From: Ezakiella sp.
GTDB lineage: Bacteria; Bacillota; Clostridia; Tissierellales; Peptoniphilaceae
Direction: 5' to 3'
DNA: 64,000 nucleotides
Assembly: GCA_022778715.1 (NCBI GenBank)
Contig: JALFRW010000005.1
Location: forward strand, 186,001-250,000
Positions 1 to 9,424 of the stretch are shown in pieces (the first letter of the stretch is position 1; every line of letters starts with the position of its first letter). The notes under the pieces are model-generated. The model did no database searches and was not told where the DNA came from. It saw only the letters and a program-made list of their open reading frames with translations. The position numbers and the translations under genes are program-made.

Positions 1-417
1 CCATGTAGAATTGGAAATAAGAGACTTCTTGAAATGCTAACTGACTTAACAGAAGGTCGTGGTACAACGGAAACTATTGAAAAACTTGAAACTCTTTCAG
101 AAATAGTTTGCGAAACAAGCCTTTGCGGACTTGGGCAATCAAGTCCAAACCCGGTTTTGTCAACTTTAAAGTATTTCAGAGATGAGTATACCGCTCATAT
201 TGGAGAAAATAAAACTTGTCCGGCTTTAAGATGTAAAGCACTTCTCGATTACTATATAACTGACAAATGTATAGGATGCACCAAGTGTGCAAAGGCTTGC
301 CCACAAAGCTGCATAGATGGCGAGGTTAGAAGGAGACACACCATTAATACAAGTGATTGCATTAAATGTGGACAATGTATGGAAGCATGTCCTGTTCAGG
401 CAATAATATTGAAATAG
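1..417 (+). CDS. NuoF/HndC-like NAD(P)H-binding hydrogenase subunit, C-terminal part (5' end outside window)
   Basis: The reading frame is open from base 1, and the ORF track only begins at an internal Met. The residues before that Met read PCRIGNKRLLEML, which is the N1-type FeS-binding end of NuoF/HoxF/HndC flavoproteins (SCGxCxPCRxG). The last 60 residues form a 2x[4Fe-4S] ferredoxin module, with CIGCTKCAKACP and CIKCGQCMEACP. This subunit normally binds FMN and NAD(P)H and exchanges electrons with the catalytic hydrogenase subunit. That subunit is encoded 9 bases downstream, so the two belong to one HydABC/HndABCD-type complex in the cytoplasm. Only about 138 residues are visible, so the exact cofactor preference cannot be judged. 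Confidence 0.9.
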   Translation, partial: PCRIGNKRLLEMLTDLTEGRGTTETIEKLETLSEIVCETSLCGLGQSSPNPVLSTLKYFRDEYTAHIGENKTCPALRCKALLDYYITDKCIGCTKCAKACPQSCIDGEVRRRHTINTSDCIKCGQCMEACPVQAIILK

Positions 418-426
418 GAGGTTCAT

Positions 427-2160
427 ATGGTAAATTTAAAAATAAATGATGTAGAGATTAGTGTAGAAAAAGGAACTACTATTTTAAATGCTGCAGAAGA
501 AATTGGAATTAAAATACCTACGCTTTGTCATTTGGATTTGCATGATATAAAATTTTTAAACAAACTTGCAAGCTGTAGAGTTTGCATGGTTGAAGACGCA
601 AAGAGCGGAAAACTTTTTCCGGCTTGTGCAACTCCGGTTAAAGAAGGAATGAATATTAAAACGGATTCCTCGAGGGCAGTTCGCGCAAGAAGAACAATGG
701 TAGAGCTATTGTTATCCGACCATCCGAATTCCTGCCTGACTTGCGCAAAAAATTTGGATTGTCAATTACAAAAAATTGCTCATGACCTTGGAGTAAGAGA
801 AATTCCATACCACGGTGAAATGAGAAAACTTCCTATTGACTCAAATAGCCTATCAATTGTGCGAAACCCAAACAAATGTATTTTGTGCAGACGCTGCGAA
901 ACTATGTGTAGCGAAGTTCAAACAGTTGGTGCATTATCAGAAATTGGCAGAGGATTTTACACTCATGTGGGAAGTACATTTAACAGAAGTATGTATGAAA
1001 CTACTTGTACTTTCTGTGGCCAATGCGTAAGCGTTTGTCCAACGGGAGCACTTACAGAAGTTTCCAATATCGGAAAAGTTTGGAGAGCTCTAAATTCTGA
1101 TAAGACAGTTGTGGTGCAAACTGCTCCGGCAGTGCGTGTGGCACTGGGAGAGTGTTTTGATTTAAAAGCGGGAACAATTGTCACCGGGAAAATGGTGACT
1201 GCGCTTAAAAAGCTTGGATTCGACATGGTGTTTGACACAAACTTTGCGGCAGACCTCACAATTATGGAAGAAGCGCATGAATTTGTGGAAAGACTAAATG
1301 GAAATGGTAAACTTCCAATTCTAACTTCCTGTTGTCCGGGCTGGGTCAATTTTATGGAGCAACAATTTTCAGATATGATTGACATACCAAGCACATGTAA
1401 GAGTCCGCACGAAATGTTTGGTGCAATTGCAAAATCTTATTTGTGTGAAAAGATGAATATAAAACCGGAAGACATGTATGTAGTTTCAATTATGCCTTGT
1501 GTAGCAAAGAAATTCGAATCAGCAAGACCGGAGCTTGAAGCAAATGGCAACTCTGATGTGGACACCGTTATCACCACAAGAGAACTCGCTCTTATGATAA
1601 AAGAAGCGGGCATAAATTTCTTAGATCTGGAAGATTCTGCTTTTGACGATCCAATGGGAGAATCAACCGGTGCCGGCGCAATCTTTGGTGCAACGGGTGG
1701 GGTTATAGAAGCTACAGTAAGAACCGCATATAAAACAATCACCGGCGAAGAATTAGATAATTTGGAATTTGAGGCACTAAGAGGATTTGACGGAATCAAA
1801 GAAGCAAATATAAATATTGATGGCAGAAATATTAGAATCGCTGTTGCTAATGGACTTGGCAACACCCGAAGACTTCTGGAAGGCTTAAGAAACGGAGAAG
1901 AACAATTTGATGCAATCGAAGTTATGGCTTGCCCGGGCGGCTGTATCGGCGGCGGCGGTCAACCGTATCATCATGGTAATATATCTGTTCTAAAAAGACG
2001 TGCGGAAGGAATTTATTCTGTGGATAAAGCAAAAATACACAGACGTTCCCACGAAAATCCAAAAATCAGACAACTGTATGATGAATATTTGGGAGAAGTT
2101 GCTGGACCAAGGGCTCACGAACTCTTGCATACAACTTACGAAGCAAAACCAAAGTTATAA
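427..2160 (+). CDS. hndD: [FeFe] hydrogenase catalytic subunit (HydA/HndD type)
   Basis: The 577-residue protein has the full clostridial CpI-like layout. There is an N-terminal plant-type [2Fe-2S] domain (cysteines in TLCH, SCRVC and FPACAT), a His/Cys [4Fe-4S] segment (HPNSCLTCAKNLDC), two ferredoxin clusters (CILCRRCETMC and CTFCGQCVSVCP) and the H-cluster domain. All three H-cluster signatures are intact: L1 TSCCPGW, L2 MPCVAKKFE and L3 MACPGGCIGGGGQP. The enzyme evolves or takes up H2. Next to the NuoF/HndC-like subunit it is most likely the catalytic part of a bifurcating or NAD(P)-linked complex. The start follows AGGAGG with good spacing. The symbol hndD is by analogy with the trimeric/tetrameric NADP-reducing hydrogenases; hydA is an equally valid name. 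Confidence 0.95.
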   Translation: MVNLKINDVEISVEKGTTILNAAEEIGIKIPTLCHLDLHDIKFLNKLASCRVCMVEDAKSGKLFPACATPVKEGMNIKTDSSRAVRARRTMVELLLSDHPNSCLTCAKNLDCQLQKIAHDLGVREIPYHGEMRKLPIDSNSLSIVRNPNKCILCRRCETMCSEVQTVGALSEIGRGFYTHVGSTFNRSMYETTCTFCGQCVSVCPTGALTEVSNIGKVWRALNSDKTVVVQTAPAVRVALGECFDLKAGTIVTGKMVTALKKLGFDMVFDTNFAADLTIMEEAHEFVERLNGNGKLPILTSCCPGWVNFMEQQFSDMIDIPSTCKSPHEMFGAIAKSYLCEKMNIKPEDMYVVSIMPCVAKKFESARPELEANGNSDVDTVITTRELALMIKEAGINFLDLEDSAFDDPMGESTGAGAIFGATGGVIEATVRTAYKTITGEELDNLEFEALRGFDGIKEANINIDGRNIRIAVANGLGNTRRLLEGLRNGEEQFDAIEVMACPGGCIGGGGQPYHHGNISVLKRRAEGIYSVDKAKIHRRSHENPKIRQLYDEYLGEVAGPRAHELLHTTYEAKPKL

Positions 2161-2366
2161 AAAAGAAGACCTTGCATTGGGCCTTTTTATTTGGAGGATA
2201 TTTATCTGCAAAAGTGCAGCTTTTAATATTAAACACCATCTTAAGATTTCATTATAACAATTATTATTTCTTCTCTAATAGACTGAGCAGCATATTTGTT
2301 TATTCTTTATAACTTGTTTTTTATTTTCATAACCTCATTTTAAAAGACATTATAAATTATTCGCAT

Positions 2367-2391
2367 AATAAAAAAACGAGCTATCGCTCGT
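2367..2391 (-). terminator. Intrinsic terminator of tRNA-Leu
   Basis: Read on the minus strand, ACGAGC-GATA-GCTCGT is followed by a run of T residues, directly after the tRNA 3' end. The plus-strand side also has TTTTA, so it may act weakly in both directions and help end the hydrogenase transcript. Confidence 0.85.
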
Positions 2392-2397
2392 TTTAGT

Positions 2398-2482
2398 TGG
2401 TGCGGATGAAGGGATTTGAACCCCCACGTCGTGAAACACATGGCCCTCAACCATGCGCGTCTGCCAGTTCCGCCACATCCGC
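2398..2482 (-). tRNA. tRNA-Leu (anticodon GAG), CCA encoded
   Basis: The minus strand folds into a class II tRNA. The acceptor arm GCGGATG pairs with CATCCGC, the D-arm is TGGCGGAACTGGCAGACGC, and the anticodon stem CATGG/CCATG holds the loop TTGAGGG (anticodon GAG at positions 34-36). A short variable arm follows, then the T-arm GGGGGTTCAAATCCC. The discriminator A and an encoded CCA are present. It reads CUU/CUC leucine codons. A terminator lies directly downstream and a promoter-like element about 75 bases upstream. Confidence 0.95.
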
Positions 2483-2553
2483 ATATTATTAAGTTAATAG
2501 ATTATATTTTATTCAAAATGGGAATATATAAAGTAGAAACTTATTACTTGTTA

Positions 2554-2597
2554 AGTGTAACACAAAGTCTTGACTTTGTCAAGCATTTTTATAAAAT
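2554..2597. promoter_or_regulatory. Overlapping divergent promoters for tRNA-Leu (-) and the thiol-ligase operon (+)
   Basis: The perfect palindrome CTTGAC-TTT-GTCAAG supplies a -35 hexamer on each strand. On the minus strand TTGACA (2582-2577) is 17 bases from TACACT (2559-2554). On the plus strand TTGACT (2570-2575) is 16 bases from TAAAAT (2592-2597). The two polymerase sites cannot be occupied at the same time. The calls rest on consensus matching only. Confidence 0.55.
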
Positions 2598-2623
2598 AGG
2601 TTAAATAATTATGTGGGGATAAA

Positions 2624-3895
2624 ATGGATAATATTGATTTGATTGTGGATTATATAAAAAGTGGAGAAAAAGAAAAGGGCAACAATTTTTTGGGATTGGA
2701 ATTTGAGCATTTGATTTTACAAAAAGACGGTCGTGCAGTTTGTTATTTTGATGACGGCGGTGCTAGAGATATTTTGAATTTTTTGGTTGATAAAAAAGGC
2801 TTTAATCCAATTTTTGAAGGCGATAATATTTTAGGAGCACAAAAAGAAGACTACGCTATTTCAATTGAACCGGGAGGTCAACTCGAACTCTCACTTGCAA
2901 AAAAAGATAATTTGCCGGAAATAGAAAAAGAAATTTTAGATTTTTATAAAATTGTAGTACCGGAGGTGGAGAGCTACGGCAATTCGCTTTATGCTCTAAG
3001 CTTTCAGCCCGTGAGCGATATTTATGAATACAAGATTTTGCCAAAAGAAAGATATCATGCAATGTTTGATTATTTTGGAAATCATGGCAGCATGAGCAGA
3101 TATATGATGAAGGCAACGGCAAGTGTGCAATGTTCAATTGACTACATGAATGAGGCGGATTATAGCAGCAAATATGGTATGGCTACTAGACTTTCAAATG
3201 TTTTGTATGCTCTTTTTGACAATGCCGCTTTTAGAAATAATCGTCCGCTTGACATGAAAGCATTTCGTGCATACATTTGGGAAAACACAGATGCACAAAG
3301 AACCGGCGTTTTGAAGAAAGCTTTTAGACCGGATTTTGGTTATACAGATTATGCACAGGCCATAATGGACGTGACGGCAATTTTTGCATATAAAAAGGGA
3401 CACTTGGAAAGATTTGATGGCACAATTGGCGAAGCTTTAAAGTTTGATTCGTCACAAAAGAGCATTGAGCAACTTTTGTCCATGATGTTTTTGGATGTTC
3501 GTACAAAAAAAATTATGGAAATTAGAATGATTGACGCAATTCCGTATCCATACAATTTGGGTTCCATAGCTTTAATAAAAAATATTTTTTATAATGAAAA
3601 TAATTTGTACAGAATGTGGAATTTGTTTGGAGATATGACCTACAAAGAACACGTGCGTTCAAGAGAGGACATGTACAAAAATGGCGCGAGAACAAAAATT
3701 ATGGGTAAAACCATTGCAAGATGGGGAGAAGAAATTTTATCCGGTTTAGATATAGCTGAAGAAGATAAAAAATATGTTGAAAGCATAGTACCAATTTTTA
3801 CAGGAGACACTTTGAGAGATAGAATGCTAAGCTCATATCATAACGATAGAATTTTAGCGAATGCAATAGAAATAAGTAAAGTTAAAATAAATTAA
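2624..3895 (+). CDS. Glutamate-cysteine ligase, GCS2 (plant/proteobacterial) type
   Basis: This 423-residue protein resembles GCS2-family gamma-glutamylcysteine ligases. The clearest mark is IEPGGQLELS near residues 81-90, which matches the conserved EPGGQxELS substrate-site motif of plant GSH1 and EgtA. An early GLEFEH matches the catalytic Glu strand of the family. The expected reaction is ATP-dependent joining of the glutamate side-chain carboxyl to cysteine, in the cytoplasm. The ATG follows GGGGA at 5 bases. The gene opens a four-gene operon, with 11 bases to the next ligase. No typical gshB or fused gshAB is visible here, so the final thiol is unknown; gamma-glutamylcysteine itself or a derivative made by the next enzyme is possible. 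Glutamate could be joined to another amine instead of cysteine. Confidence 0.8.
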   Translation: MDNIDLIVDYIKSGEKEKGNNFLGLEFEHLILQKDGRAVCYFDDGGARDILNFLVDKKGFNPIFEGDNILGAQKEDYAISIEPGGQLELSLAKKDNLPEIEKEILDFYKIVVPEVESYGNSLYALSFQPVSDIYEYKILPKERYHAMFDYFGNHGSMSRYMMKATASVQCSIDYMNEADYSSKYGMATRLSNVLYALFDNAAFRNNRPLDMKAFRAYIWENTDAQRTGVLKKAFRPDFGYTDYAQAIMDVTAIFAYKKGHLERFDGTIGEALKFDSSQKSIEQLLSMMFLDVRTKKIMEIRMIDAIPYPYNLGSIALIKNIFYNENNLYRMWNLFGDMTYKEHVRSREDMYKNGARTKIMGKTIARWGEEILSGLDIAEEDKKYVESIVPIFTGDTLRDRMLSSYHNDRILANAIEISKVKIN

Positions 3896-3906
3896 GGAAA
3901 GGCAAT

Positions 3907-5217
3907 ATGTATAGTAGAAAAGATATAGAACGTTATATAGATTTTGTTAAAAACGGAGAAGGATATGAAGAAGATTATTTGCATTTAAAAGAGGAATGTA
4001 AAAAGCGAAAATATTTTTATCATGGTAAACCTCTGCCATTTGCTTATCAACCGCTTTTGGTGTCAGATAAAGACGATGAAACTTTTAATTATATAACAAA
4101 AATGACTTATTCTATTGTGTCTAAAGTGACGAATAGATATGTTAAAGACGAGGATTACAGAAAGCTTTTTAATTATTCTAAATTTGAAGAGAAAATGATT
4201 TTACATGTTCCGCTTTGCAAGACGGATGTGCCAATGGCGAGATTTGACATTTTTTACGAAAGTGAAGATAATTTTAAATTTTGCGAAATTAATACAGACG
4301 GCTCATCTGCAATGATTGAGGATTTAAATATTTCAACACTACTTATGGAAAGTAAGATTTTTAATGATTTAGCTTGGAATTTTAGAAGTTATGAGCTTTT
4401 TGACAGTTGGGTGAATTATTTTATTGAAAACTATTATAAAGACACAGAAAAAGAGCTAAAGACTGTTTTGATTGCAGATTTTAATGAAGCCGGCACACAA
4501 AATGAGTTTGTGGAATTTCAAAAACATTTTGAAAAGATGGGGATAAAGTGCATTATTGAAGACATTAGAGAGCTCAAGTATAATAAAAATGAAAATGCAC
4601 TCTATTCAAATGGAGTGCAAATTGATGCGGTGTATAGGCGTGTGGTTATGAGCGATTTGAGAGAACATCTTGAGGACTCTTCAGATTTTGTGGATGCTTA
4701 TTTAAATGATGCAGCATATTTTGTTGGGCCATTTAGAAGTCAAGTGGTACACAACAAGGTTTTTTTTGCAATTTTACACATGGACGAAACCAAAGAATTC
4801 TTAACAGATGAAGAAAACGACTTTATAAATAAACATATTCCGTATACGATTAGGTTTGAGGGAGATGAGGAGTTTTTCAATAATATTGTAAAACACAAAG
4901 ACAAATATATTTTTAAACCGTGTAATTTGAATGCTTCACGAGGAGTTTATTTGGGGCGCGAATATAGTACAGAAGAGTTTATAATAAAGGCGAGAGAAGA
5001 TTTTAACAAGGATTATATTGTTCAAGAATTTGTGGAAAGAAAAACAATTCCTTTTTTGAAACTTATTAACGGAAAATGGAGTATAATTGATTTAGGAAAT
5101 ATGATTGGATTATTTTCATATTTTGGCAAATTTAGTGGAATATATGCGAGAATGGGCGAAGACGATATAATAAAGACCACCGGTGGATATATTACAGCAC
5201 CGGCTATTAGATATTAG
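3907..5217 (+). CDS. Glutathionylspermidine-synthase-like ATP-grasp ligase
   Basis: The 436-residue protein resembles the synthetase half of glutathionylspermidine synthase and related circularly arranged ATP-grasp ligases. EINTDGSSAM near residue 127 matches the family's conserved Glu-Asn motif. FKPCNLNASRGVYLG near residue 336 looks like the ATP-binding lysine and glycine-rich loop, followed by YIVQEFVE. Such enzymes activate a carboxylate with ATP and join it to an amine. There is no amidase domain. Its position 11 bases after a gamma-glutamylcysteine ligase suggests that it extends that product, perhaps with glycine, another amino acid or a polyamine. The acceptor is inference and cannot be read from sequence. 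It is shorter than full bifunctional GspS (about 620 residues) but close to the single-domain homologues common in Firmicutes. Confidence 0.7.
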   Translation: MYSRKDIERYIDFVKNGEGYEEDYLHLKEECKKRKYFYHGKPLPFAYQPLLVSDKDDETFNYITKMTYSIVSKVTNRYVKDEDYRKLFNYSKFEEKMILHVPLCKTDVPMARFDIFYESEDNFKFCEINTDGSSAMIEDLNISTLLMESKIFNDLAWNFRSYELFDSWVNYFIENYYKDTEKELKTVLIADFNEAGTQNEFVEFQKHFEKMGIKCIIEDIRELKYNKNENALYSNGVQIDAVYRRVVMSDLREHLEDSSDFVDAYLNDAAYFVGPFRSQVVHNKVFFAILHMDETKEFLTDEENDFINKHIPYTIRFEGDEEFFNNIVKHKDKYIFKPCNLNASRGVYLGREYSTEEFIIKAREDFNKDYIVQEFVERKTIPFLKLINGKWSIIDLGNMIGLFSYFGKFSGIYARMGEDDIIKTTGGYITAPAIRY

Positions 5218-5226
5218 GAGGGAAGT

Positions 5227-5925
5227 ATGTTTGCGAGAGTAAAAGATGTTGTAAAAACTTATGGCAAAGGCGAGAACCTCATTATAGCAAATGACCATAT
5301 AACTTTTGAAATAGATAAAGGTGAACTTGTTGTTATCGTAGGGCCTTCTGGAGCTGGAAAGAGCACGATTTTAAATATTTTGGGAGGAATGGATAGAGCA
5401 GATAGTGGCGAAATTGTGGTAGACGATGTGGACATTTCCCATGCCACAGAAAAAGATCTTACTATGTATCGAAGATATAAAATCGGATTTGTGTTCCAAT
5501 TTTATAATCTTATTAACAATTTGACGGCAAAAGAAAATGTGGAACTTGCAAGCCAAATTGTAAAAGAGCATATTCCTGCCGAAGAAATTTTGGCTCAAGT
5601 TGGTTTAAAAGATAGAATGAATAATTTTCCACCGGAACTTTCAGGCGGCGAGCAACAAAGAGTTGCAATTGCGAGGGCACTTTCAAAAAAGCCTGCGATT
5701 TTGCTTTGCGACGAACCAACTGGGGCGCTTGACTATCACACGGGTAAAGATGTTTTAAAGCTTTTGCAGAAGGCCTCTCGCGAATGGGGCACAACTGTTG
5801 TTATTATCACCCACAATACTGCAATTACACCAATTGCAGACAGAGTCATAGAGATTTGGGACTCGAAGGTAAGAAACATTACGCTAAATAAAAATCCGGC
5901 TGATATTGAAACAATAGAATGGTGA
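5227..5925 (+). CDS. ABC transporter ATP-binding protein (MacB/LolD/SalX class)
   Basis: This is a 232-residue cytoplasmic ATPase with Walker [10 protein letters not shown] (residues 39-47), the signature [15 protein letters not shown] near 138, Walker [13 protein letters not shown] near 158 and the H-loop VIITHN. The DEPTGALD form and overall length fit the class that pairs with FtsX-type permeases (MacB, LolD, BceA). It starts 9 bases after the ATP-grasp gene with an AGGAGG site, and ends 4 bases before a large FtsX-type permease, its obvious partner. Sharing an operon with two peptide-bond ligases suggests export or membrane handling of the product. Some transporters of this class use ATP for mechanical signalling rather than for transport. 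Confidence 0.9.
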   Translation: MFARVKDVVKTYGKGENLIIANDHITFEIDKGELVVIVGPSGAGKSTILNILGGMDRADSGEIVVDDVDISHATEKDLTMYRRYKIGFVFQFYNLINNLTAKENVELASQIVKEHIPAEEILAQVGLKDRMNNFPPELSGGEQQRVAIARALSKKPAILLCDEPTGALDYHTGKDVLKLLQKASREWGTTVVIITHNTAITPIADRVIEIWDSKVRNITLNKNPADIETIEW

Positions 5926-5929
5926 TTTC

Positions 5930-8900
5930 ATGAAAAAGGTAATAAAAGAAGGGCATGACAAAGAAAAAAGAAGATGCTTTAGAAATGCTCACAAAAAGGA
6001 TATTATTCGAGAAATTAAAAGAACTTGGAAGAGGTTTTTATCCATATTAATTATTATGGCGTTAGGAGTTTTCGTGCTCGTTGGGCTGAAAGTTACCGGT
6101 CCGCAAATGAGACAAACTTTTGAGCATCATATTAGCGAGCAAAAAATGTACGACATATATATTTCATCTCTTGCAGGAATTGACGATAAAGACATTGAAG
6201 CGATGGAAAAAGTGGGCGACATTAGAGAACGGCATTATGGCTATTATACCGACGTTGCACTTGATGATTTAAAGATTTTTGTTAGAATAAATAGTTTGTC
6301 TGACCTAATTTCAATTCCGGAAGTGATAGAGGGAAGACTTCCTGAAAAGGCGGGAGAAATTGCCCTTGAATATACGCCAAAGCTAGATCACATCAAAGTT
6401 GGTGACGATATCACTTTTGAAAAAGAGTCGGACAAATTAAAAGAAGATAAAGACAAAGATGATTTAAAAACTTATACTTATAAAGTGGTTGGCAAAATAA
6501 TTTCTTCGGACTTTATGATTCAAGACCAAAAGGGTATTAGTGAGTCTTCAAGTGGTTCTCTAAGTTCAGTGGCTTATGTAACAGAAGACAATTTTGACAA
6601 GGAAAACTACTCTTTTGTCAAATACACTTTTAATGGAACTGAAAATTTAATCACGGATTCGCCCAAATACAAAAGAATTACAGATGGCAAGAAAAGTGAA
6701 ATTAAAGCGCTTTTAGAACCAAGAGCTGCTAAAAAGTTTGACGAAATAAAACAAAAAAACCAAGAAAAAATAGATGATGCCAAAAAAAAGATAGATGACG
6801 GAAAAAAAGAGTTAAAGGACGGCGAACAAAAGCTAAAAGATGCCAAAGATAAGATAAATCAAGCAAAGAATGATATTGCAAATGGTAGAGCCGAGCTTGC
6901 AAAAAATGAAAGAGAAAATGCTCAAAAGTTAGAAGATGAAACCAAAAATCTGGAGAATAAAAAGGCAGAATTAAAGCAATACAAAAAGGAATATGAAAAA
7001 GGATTAAAAGAATACAAAGAGGGGCAAGAGGCTTATCAAAAAGCTTATGACGAAAATTTCACAAAATTAAATAAAGCTGAGCTTGATTTAAACGAAAACA
7101 GACAAAAAATTACAGCGGGCAGTGCCGAAGTTAAGGCAAAGCAAAAAGAAATAAATGACCAAGTAGCAGAGCTTGACGAAAAAATTGCCGGATTAAATCA
7201 AGCAATTGAAGCAAAAAAATTGCAATCTATCTCCACAGAGGAAGAAGAAGCAACACTTCAAAAGCTTATTGGTAAAAAAGCTGAAGCCAAAAAGGGTCTT
7301 GAAGAATTAAGCAGTAAGATAATTGAACTTGAAATCCAAAAAAGCAAAGTGGAACAAGCTTTGTCTGAAGTGGAATACGGATTAAATAAACTTACTGTGA
7401 ACAGAAAAGATTTAAATTCAGCTGCGATCAGCTTAAAAGAAGCCCAAGAAAAAATTAAATCAGGTGAGCTTCAGCTTTCTGACGGCGAAGCAAAACTTGC
7501 TGAAGCAAAAGAAACATTTAAAACAGAAATTGCTAAAAACAAGAAAAAGCTAGACGATGCTGAAAAAGAACTTGTTGATGGTGAGGCAGAATACGAAAAA
7601 AACAATAAAGAATTTTTGGAGAAAAATCCTGAAGTACAAAAGAAACTTGACGATGGCGAAAAAGAAATCGCCGATGCAAAAGAACTTTTGGATAAATTAA
7701 GACAACCAAAATTCGTCGTCGATACAAGAAATGACAATGACAGTGTGTTTTTTATGTTTGATTCTTCTCACAAGTTGGACGTAGTGAGCTGGATTTTCCC
7801 GGTGTTCTTCTTTTTTGTGGCAATTTTGGTCTCTGTTACCACTATGACTAGAATGGTCGACGAAAAGAGAATTGAAATTGGCACATACAAGGCTCTCGGA
7901 TATAAAACTCTTAGTATCTCTCAAAAATTTATTTTCTATGGATTGTTTTCAAGTGCGATAGGAGGAATTTTGGGAGCTACTGCCGGTTCGAGCTTGTTGC
8001 CTAAGATAATTTATCACGCATATTCAGCAAGCTTTGTTATAAAAAAATTGCACGGCATTCCAAATGTTGCAACCAATACACTTGCAATCCTGTTTGGTAT
8101 CGCTGTAAACTTTATTGCAACTATGAGCGTTGTAATTTCCAGCTTAAAATCAAATGCTGCTGAACTGATGAGAGCAAAGCCGCCAAAGAAAGTTAAAAAA
8201 TATTTTATTGAAAAAATCACTTTTATTTGGAACAGACTCAATTTCTTAGGCAAAGTTACGATGAGAAATGTTTTTAGATATCGAGCTAGAATGTTTATGA
8301 CAATATTCGGAATTGCAGGTTGTACGGGGCTATTGTTCCTTGGATTTAGCCTGAGAGAAGCAATAGTAGGCATAAGCGATAAACAATTTAATGATATTTT
8401 CAAACACGATTTTGAAATAATTATAGATGAAGAACTTGGCGATAAGGGTAAAAGCGACTATTTGAAATTTCTTAATTCAGACGAAGTGATTGGCTATAAA
8501 GAAGTATATTTTGAAAAGTTAAATTACGAAAATGAAAAGGCCCGAGATCAGGAAGTTACGCTCATAGTGCCAAAAGAAGTGGAAGGCTTTGAAGATTATG
8601 TAAGCATGCACAAAGAAAGGCAAGTAAAATCGCCGATTTATTACAATCTAGATGAAATTGTGGCGACAAAAAAATTGGGAAGTATATTGCCAATCAAAAA
8701 TAAAACGCCAATCGTGCTAGAAGATGCTAATTTGAATAACTACGAAATTAAACCGGCACATTATGCTGATAACTACACAGGGCACTATATCTATATGAGT
8801 AAAGACAAATACGAAGAAATATTTGACGACAAATATAAGACAAATGCATATTTGGTAAAACTTGCTGATAAAGATAAAAAAGAAGAAATCGTGGATCAAT

Positions 8901-9379
8901 TGAAACAAAATTCCTCAATTCTCGCGGTATTGGATTTTAACGAAACTAAAATGGCGATTGACAACTGGCGCACATCTGTTGAAGCAGTTGTGTATATCAT
9001 AATAATATGTTCGTCCATACTTGCATTTGTGGTGCTGTTTAACTTATCAAACATCAACATTGAAGAAAGGAAGAGAGAGCTTTCTACAATCAAAGTTTTG
9101 GGATTTACAACTAGAGAAATCACACAATACATTTATAGAGAGACGTATATATTGGCGATAATTGGAATTATTTTGGGTTACGGCGTTGGGTGGATGATGC
9201 TTGGAGCCGTCTCAGAAATATTGCCGCCAGACAACTTGATGCTAAACACAATCATATCATGGCAACCGTATGTGTTCTCAGCATTTGTAAGTTTACTTTT
9301 CACATTTATTGTACAGTTTGCAGTTATGAAACGATTAAGAACGATTGATCCAGTGGCAAGCCTTAAAGCTTATGAATAA
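5930..9379 (+). CDS. FtsX-type ABC permease with long extracellular coiled coil
   Basis: The protein has 1149 residues. A membrane segment at about 36-56 is followed by a long extracellular region. Residues about 255-590 are Lys/Glu/Asp/Ala-rich with repeated DG-K-L-DA heptads, a predicted coiled coil. Three membrane segments at about 618-740 form the first FtsX domain. A second MacB-like segment (about 777-805), another extracellular domain and three C-terminal segments (about 1015-1130) complete the duplicated fold. The partner ATPase lies 4 bases upstream. Large permeases of this type occur in Firmicutes, usually without assigned substrates. The coiled coil could reach across the cell wall or contact another protein. 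A perfect terminator follows the gene, so this ends the operon. Confidence 0.85.
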   Translation: MKKVIKEGHDKEKRRCFRNAHKKDIIREIKRTWKRFLSILIIMALGVFVLVGLKVTGPQMRQTFEHHISEQKMYDIYISSLAGIDDKDIEAMEKVGDIRERHYGYYTDVALDDLKIFVRINSLSDLISIPEVIEGRLPEKAGEIALEYTPKLDHIKVGDDITFEKESDKLKEDKDKDDLKTYTYKVVGKIISSDFMIQDQKGISESSSGSLSSVAYVTEDNFDKENYSFVKYTFNGTENLITDSPKYKRITDGKKSEIKALLEPRAAKKFDEIKQKNQEKIDDAKKKIDDGKKELKDGEQKLKDAKDKINQAKNDIANGRAELAKNERENAQKLEDETKNLENKKAELKQYKKEYEKGLKEYKEGQEAYQKAYDENFTKLNKAELDLNENRQKITAGSAEVKAKQKEINDQVAELDEKIAGLNQAIEAKKLQSISTEEEEATLQKLIGKKAEAKKGLEELSSKIIELEIQKSKVEQALSEVEYGLNKLTVNRKDLNSAAISLKEAQEKIKSGELQLSDGEAKLAEAKETFKTEIAKNKKKLDDAEKELVDGEAEYEKNNKEFLEKNPEVQKKLDDGEKEIADAKELLDKLRQPKFVVDTRNDNDSVFFMFDSSHKLDVVSWIFPVFFFFVAILVSVTTMTRMVDEKRIEIGTYKALGYKTLSISQKFIFYGLFSSAIGGILGATAGSSLLPKIIYHAYSASFVIKKLHGIPNVATNTLAILFGIAVNFIATMSVVISSLKSNAAELMRAKPPKKVKKYFIEKITFIWNRLNFLGKVTMRNVFRYRARMFMTIFGIAGCTGLLFLGFSLREAIVGISDKQFNDIFKHDFEIIIDEELGDKGKSDYLKFLNSDEVIGYKEVYFEKLNYENEKARDQEVTLIVPKEVEGFEDYVSMHKERQVKSPIYYNLDEIVATKKLGSILPIKNKTPIVLEDANLNNYEIKPAHYADNYTGHYIYMSKDKYEEIFDDKYKTNAYLVKLADKDKKEEIVDQLKQNSSILAVLDFNETKMAIDNWRTSVEAVVYIIIICSSILAFVVLFNLSNINIEERKRELSTIKVLGFTTREITQYIYRETYILAIIGIILGYGVGWMMLGAVSEILPPDNLMLNTIISWQPYVFSAFVSLLFTFIVQFAVMKRLRTIDPVASLKAYE

Positions 9380-9389
9380 AGATATATTT

Positions 9390-9424
9390 TACCCGGATGT
9401 TATTACATCCGGGTATTTTTTTTA
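9390..9424 (+). terminator. Intrinsic terminator of the thiol-ligase/ABC operon
   Basis: TACCCGGATGT-TATT-ACATCCGGGTA is followed by eight T residues, 10 bases after the permease stop codon. Confidence 0.95.

Noticed and set aside
2161-2195. Terminator after the hydrogenase gene
   Set aside because: The pairing AAGACC/GGGCCTT is broken by mismatches. The downstream tRNA terminator, read from the other side, is a better candidate for the end of this transcript.
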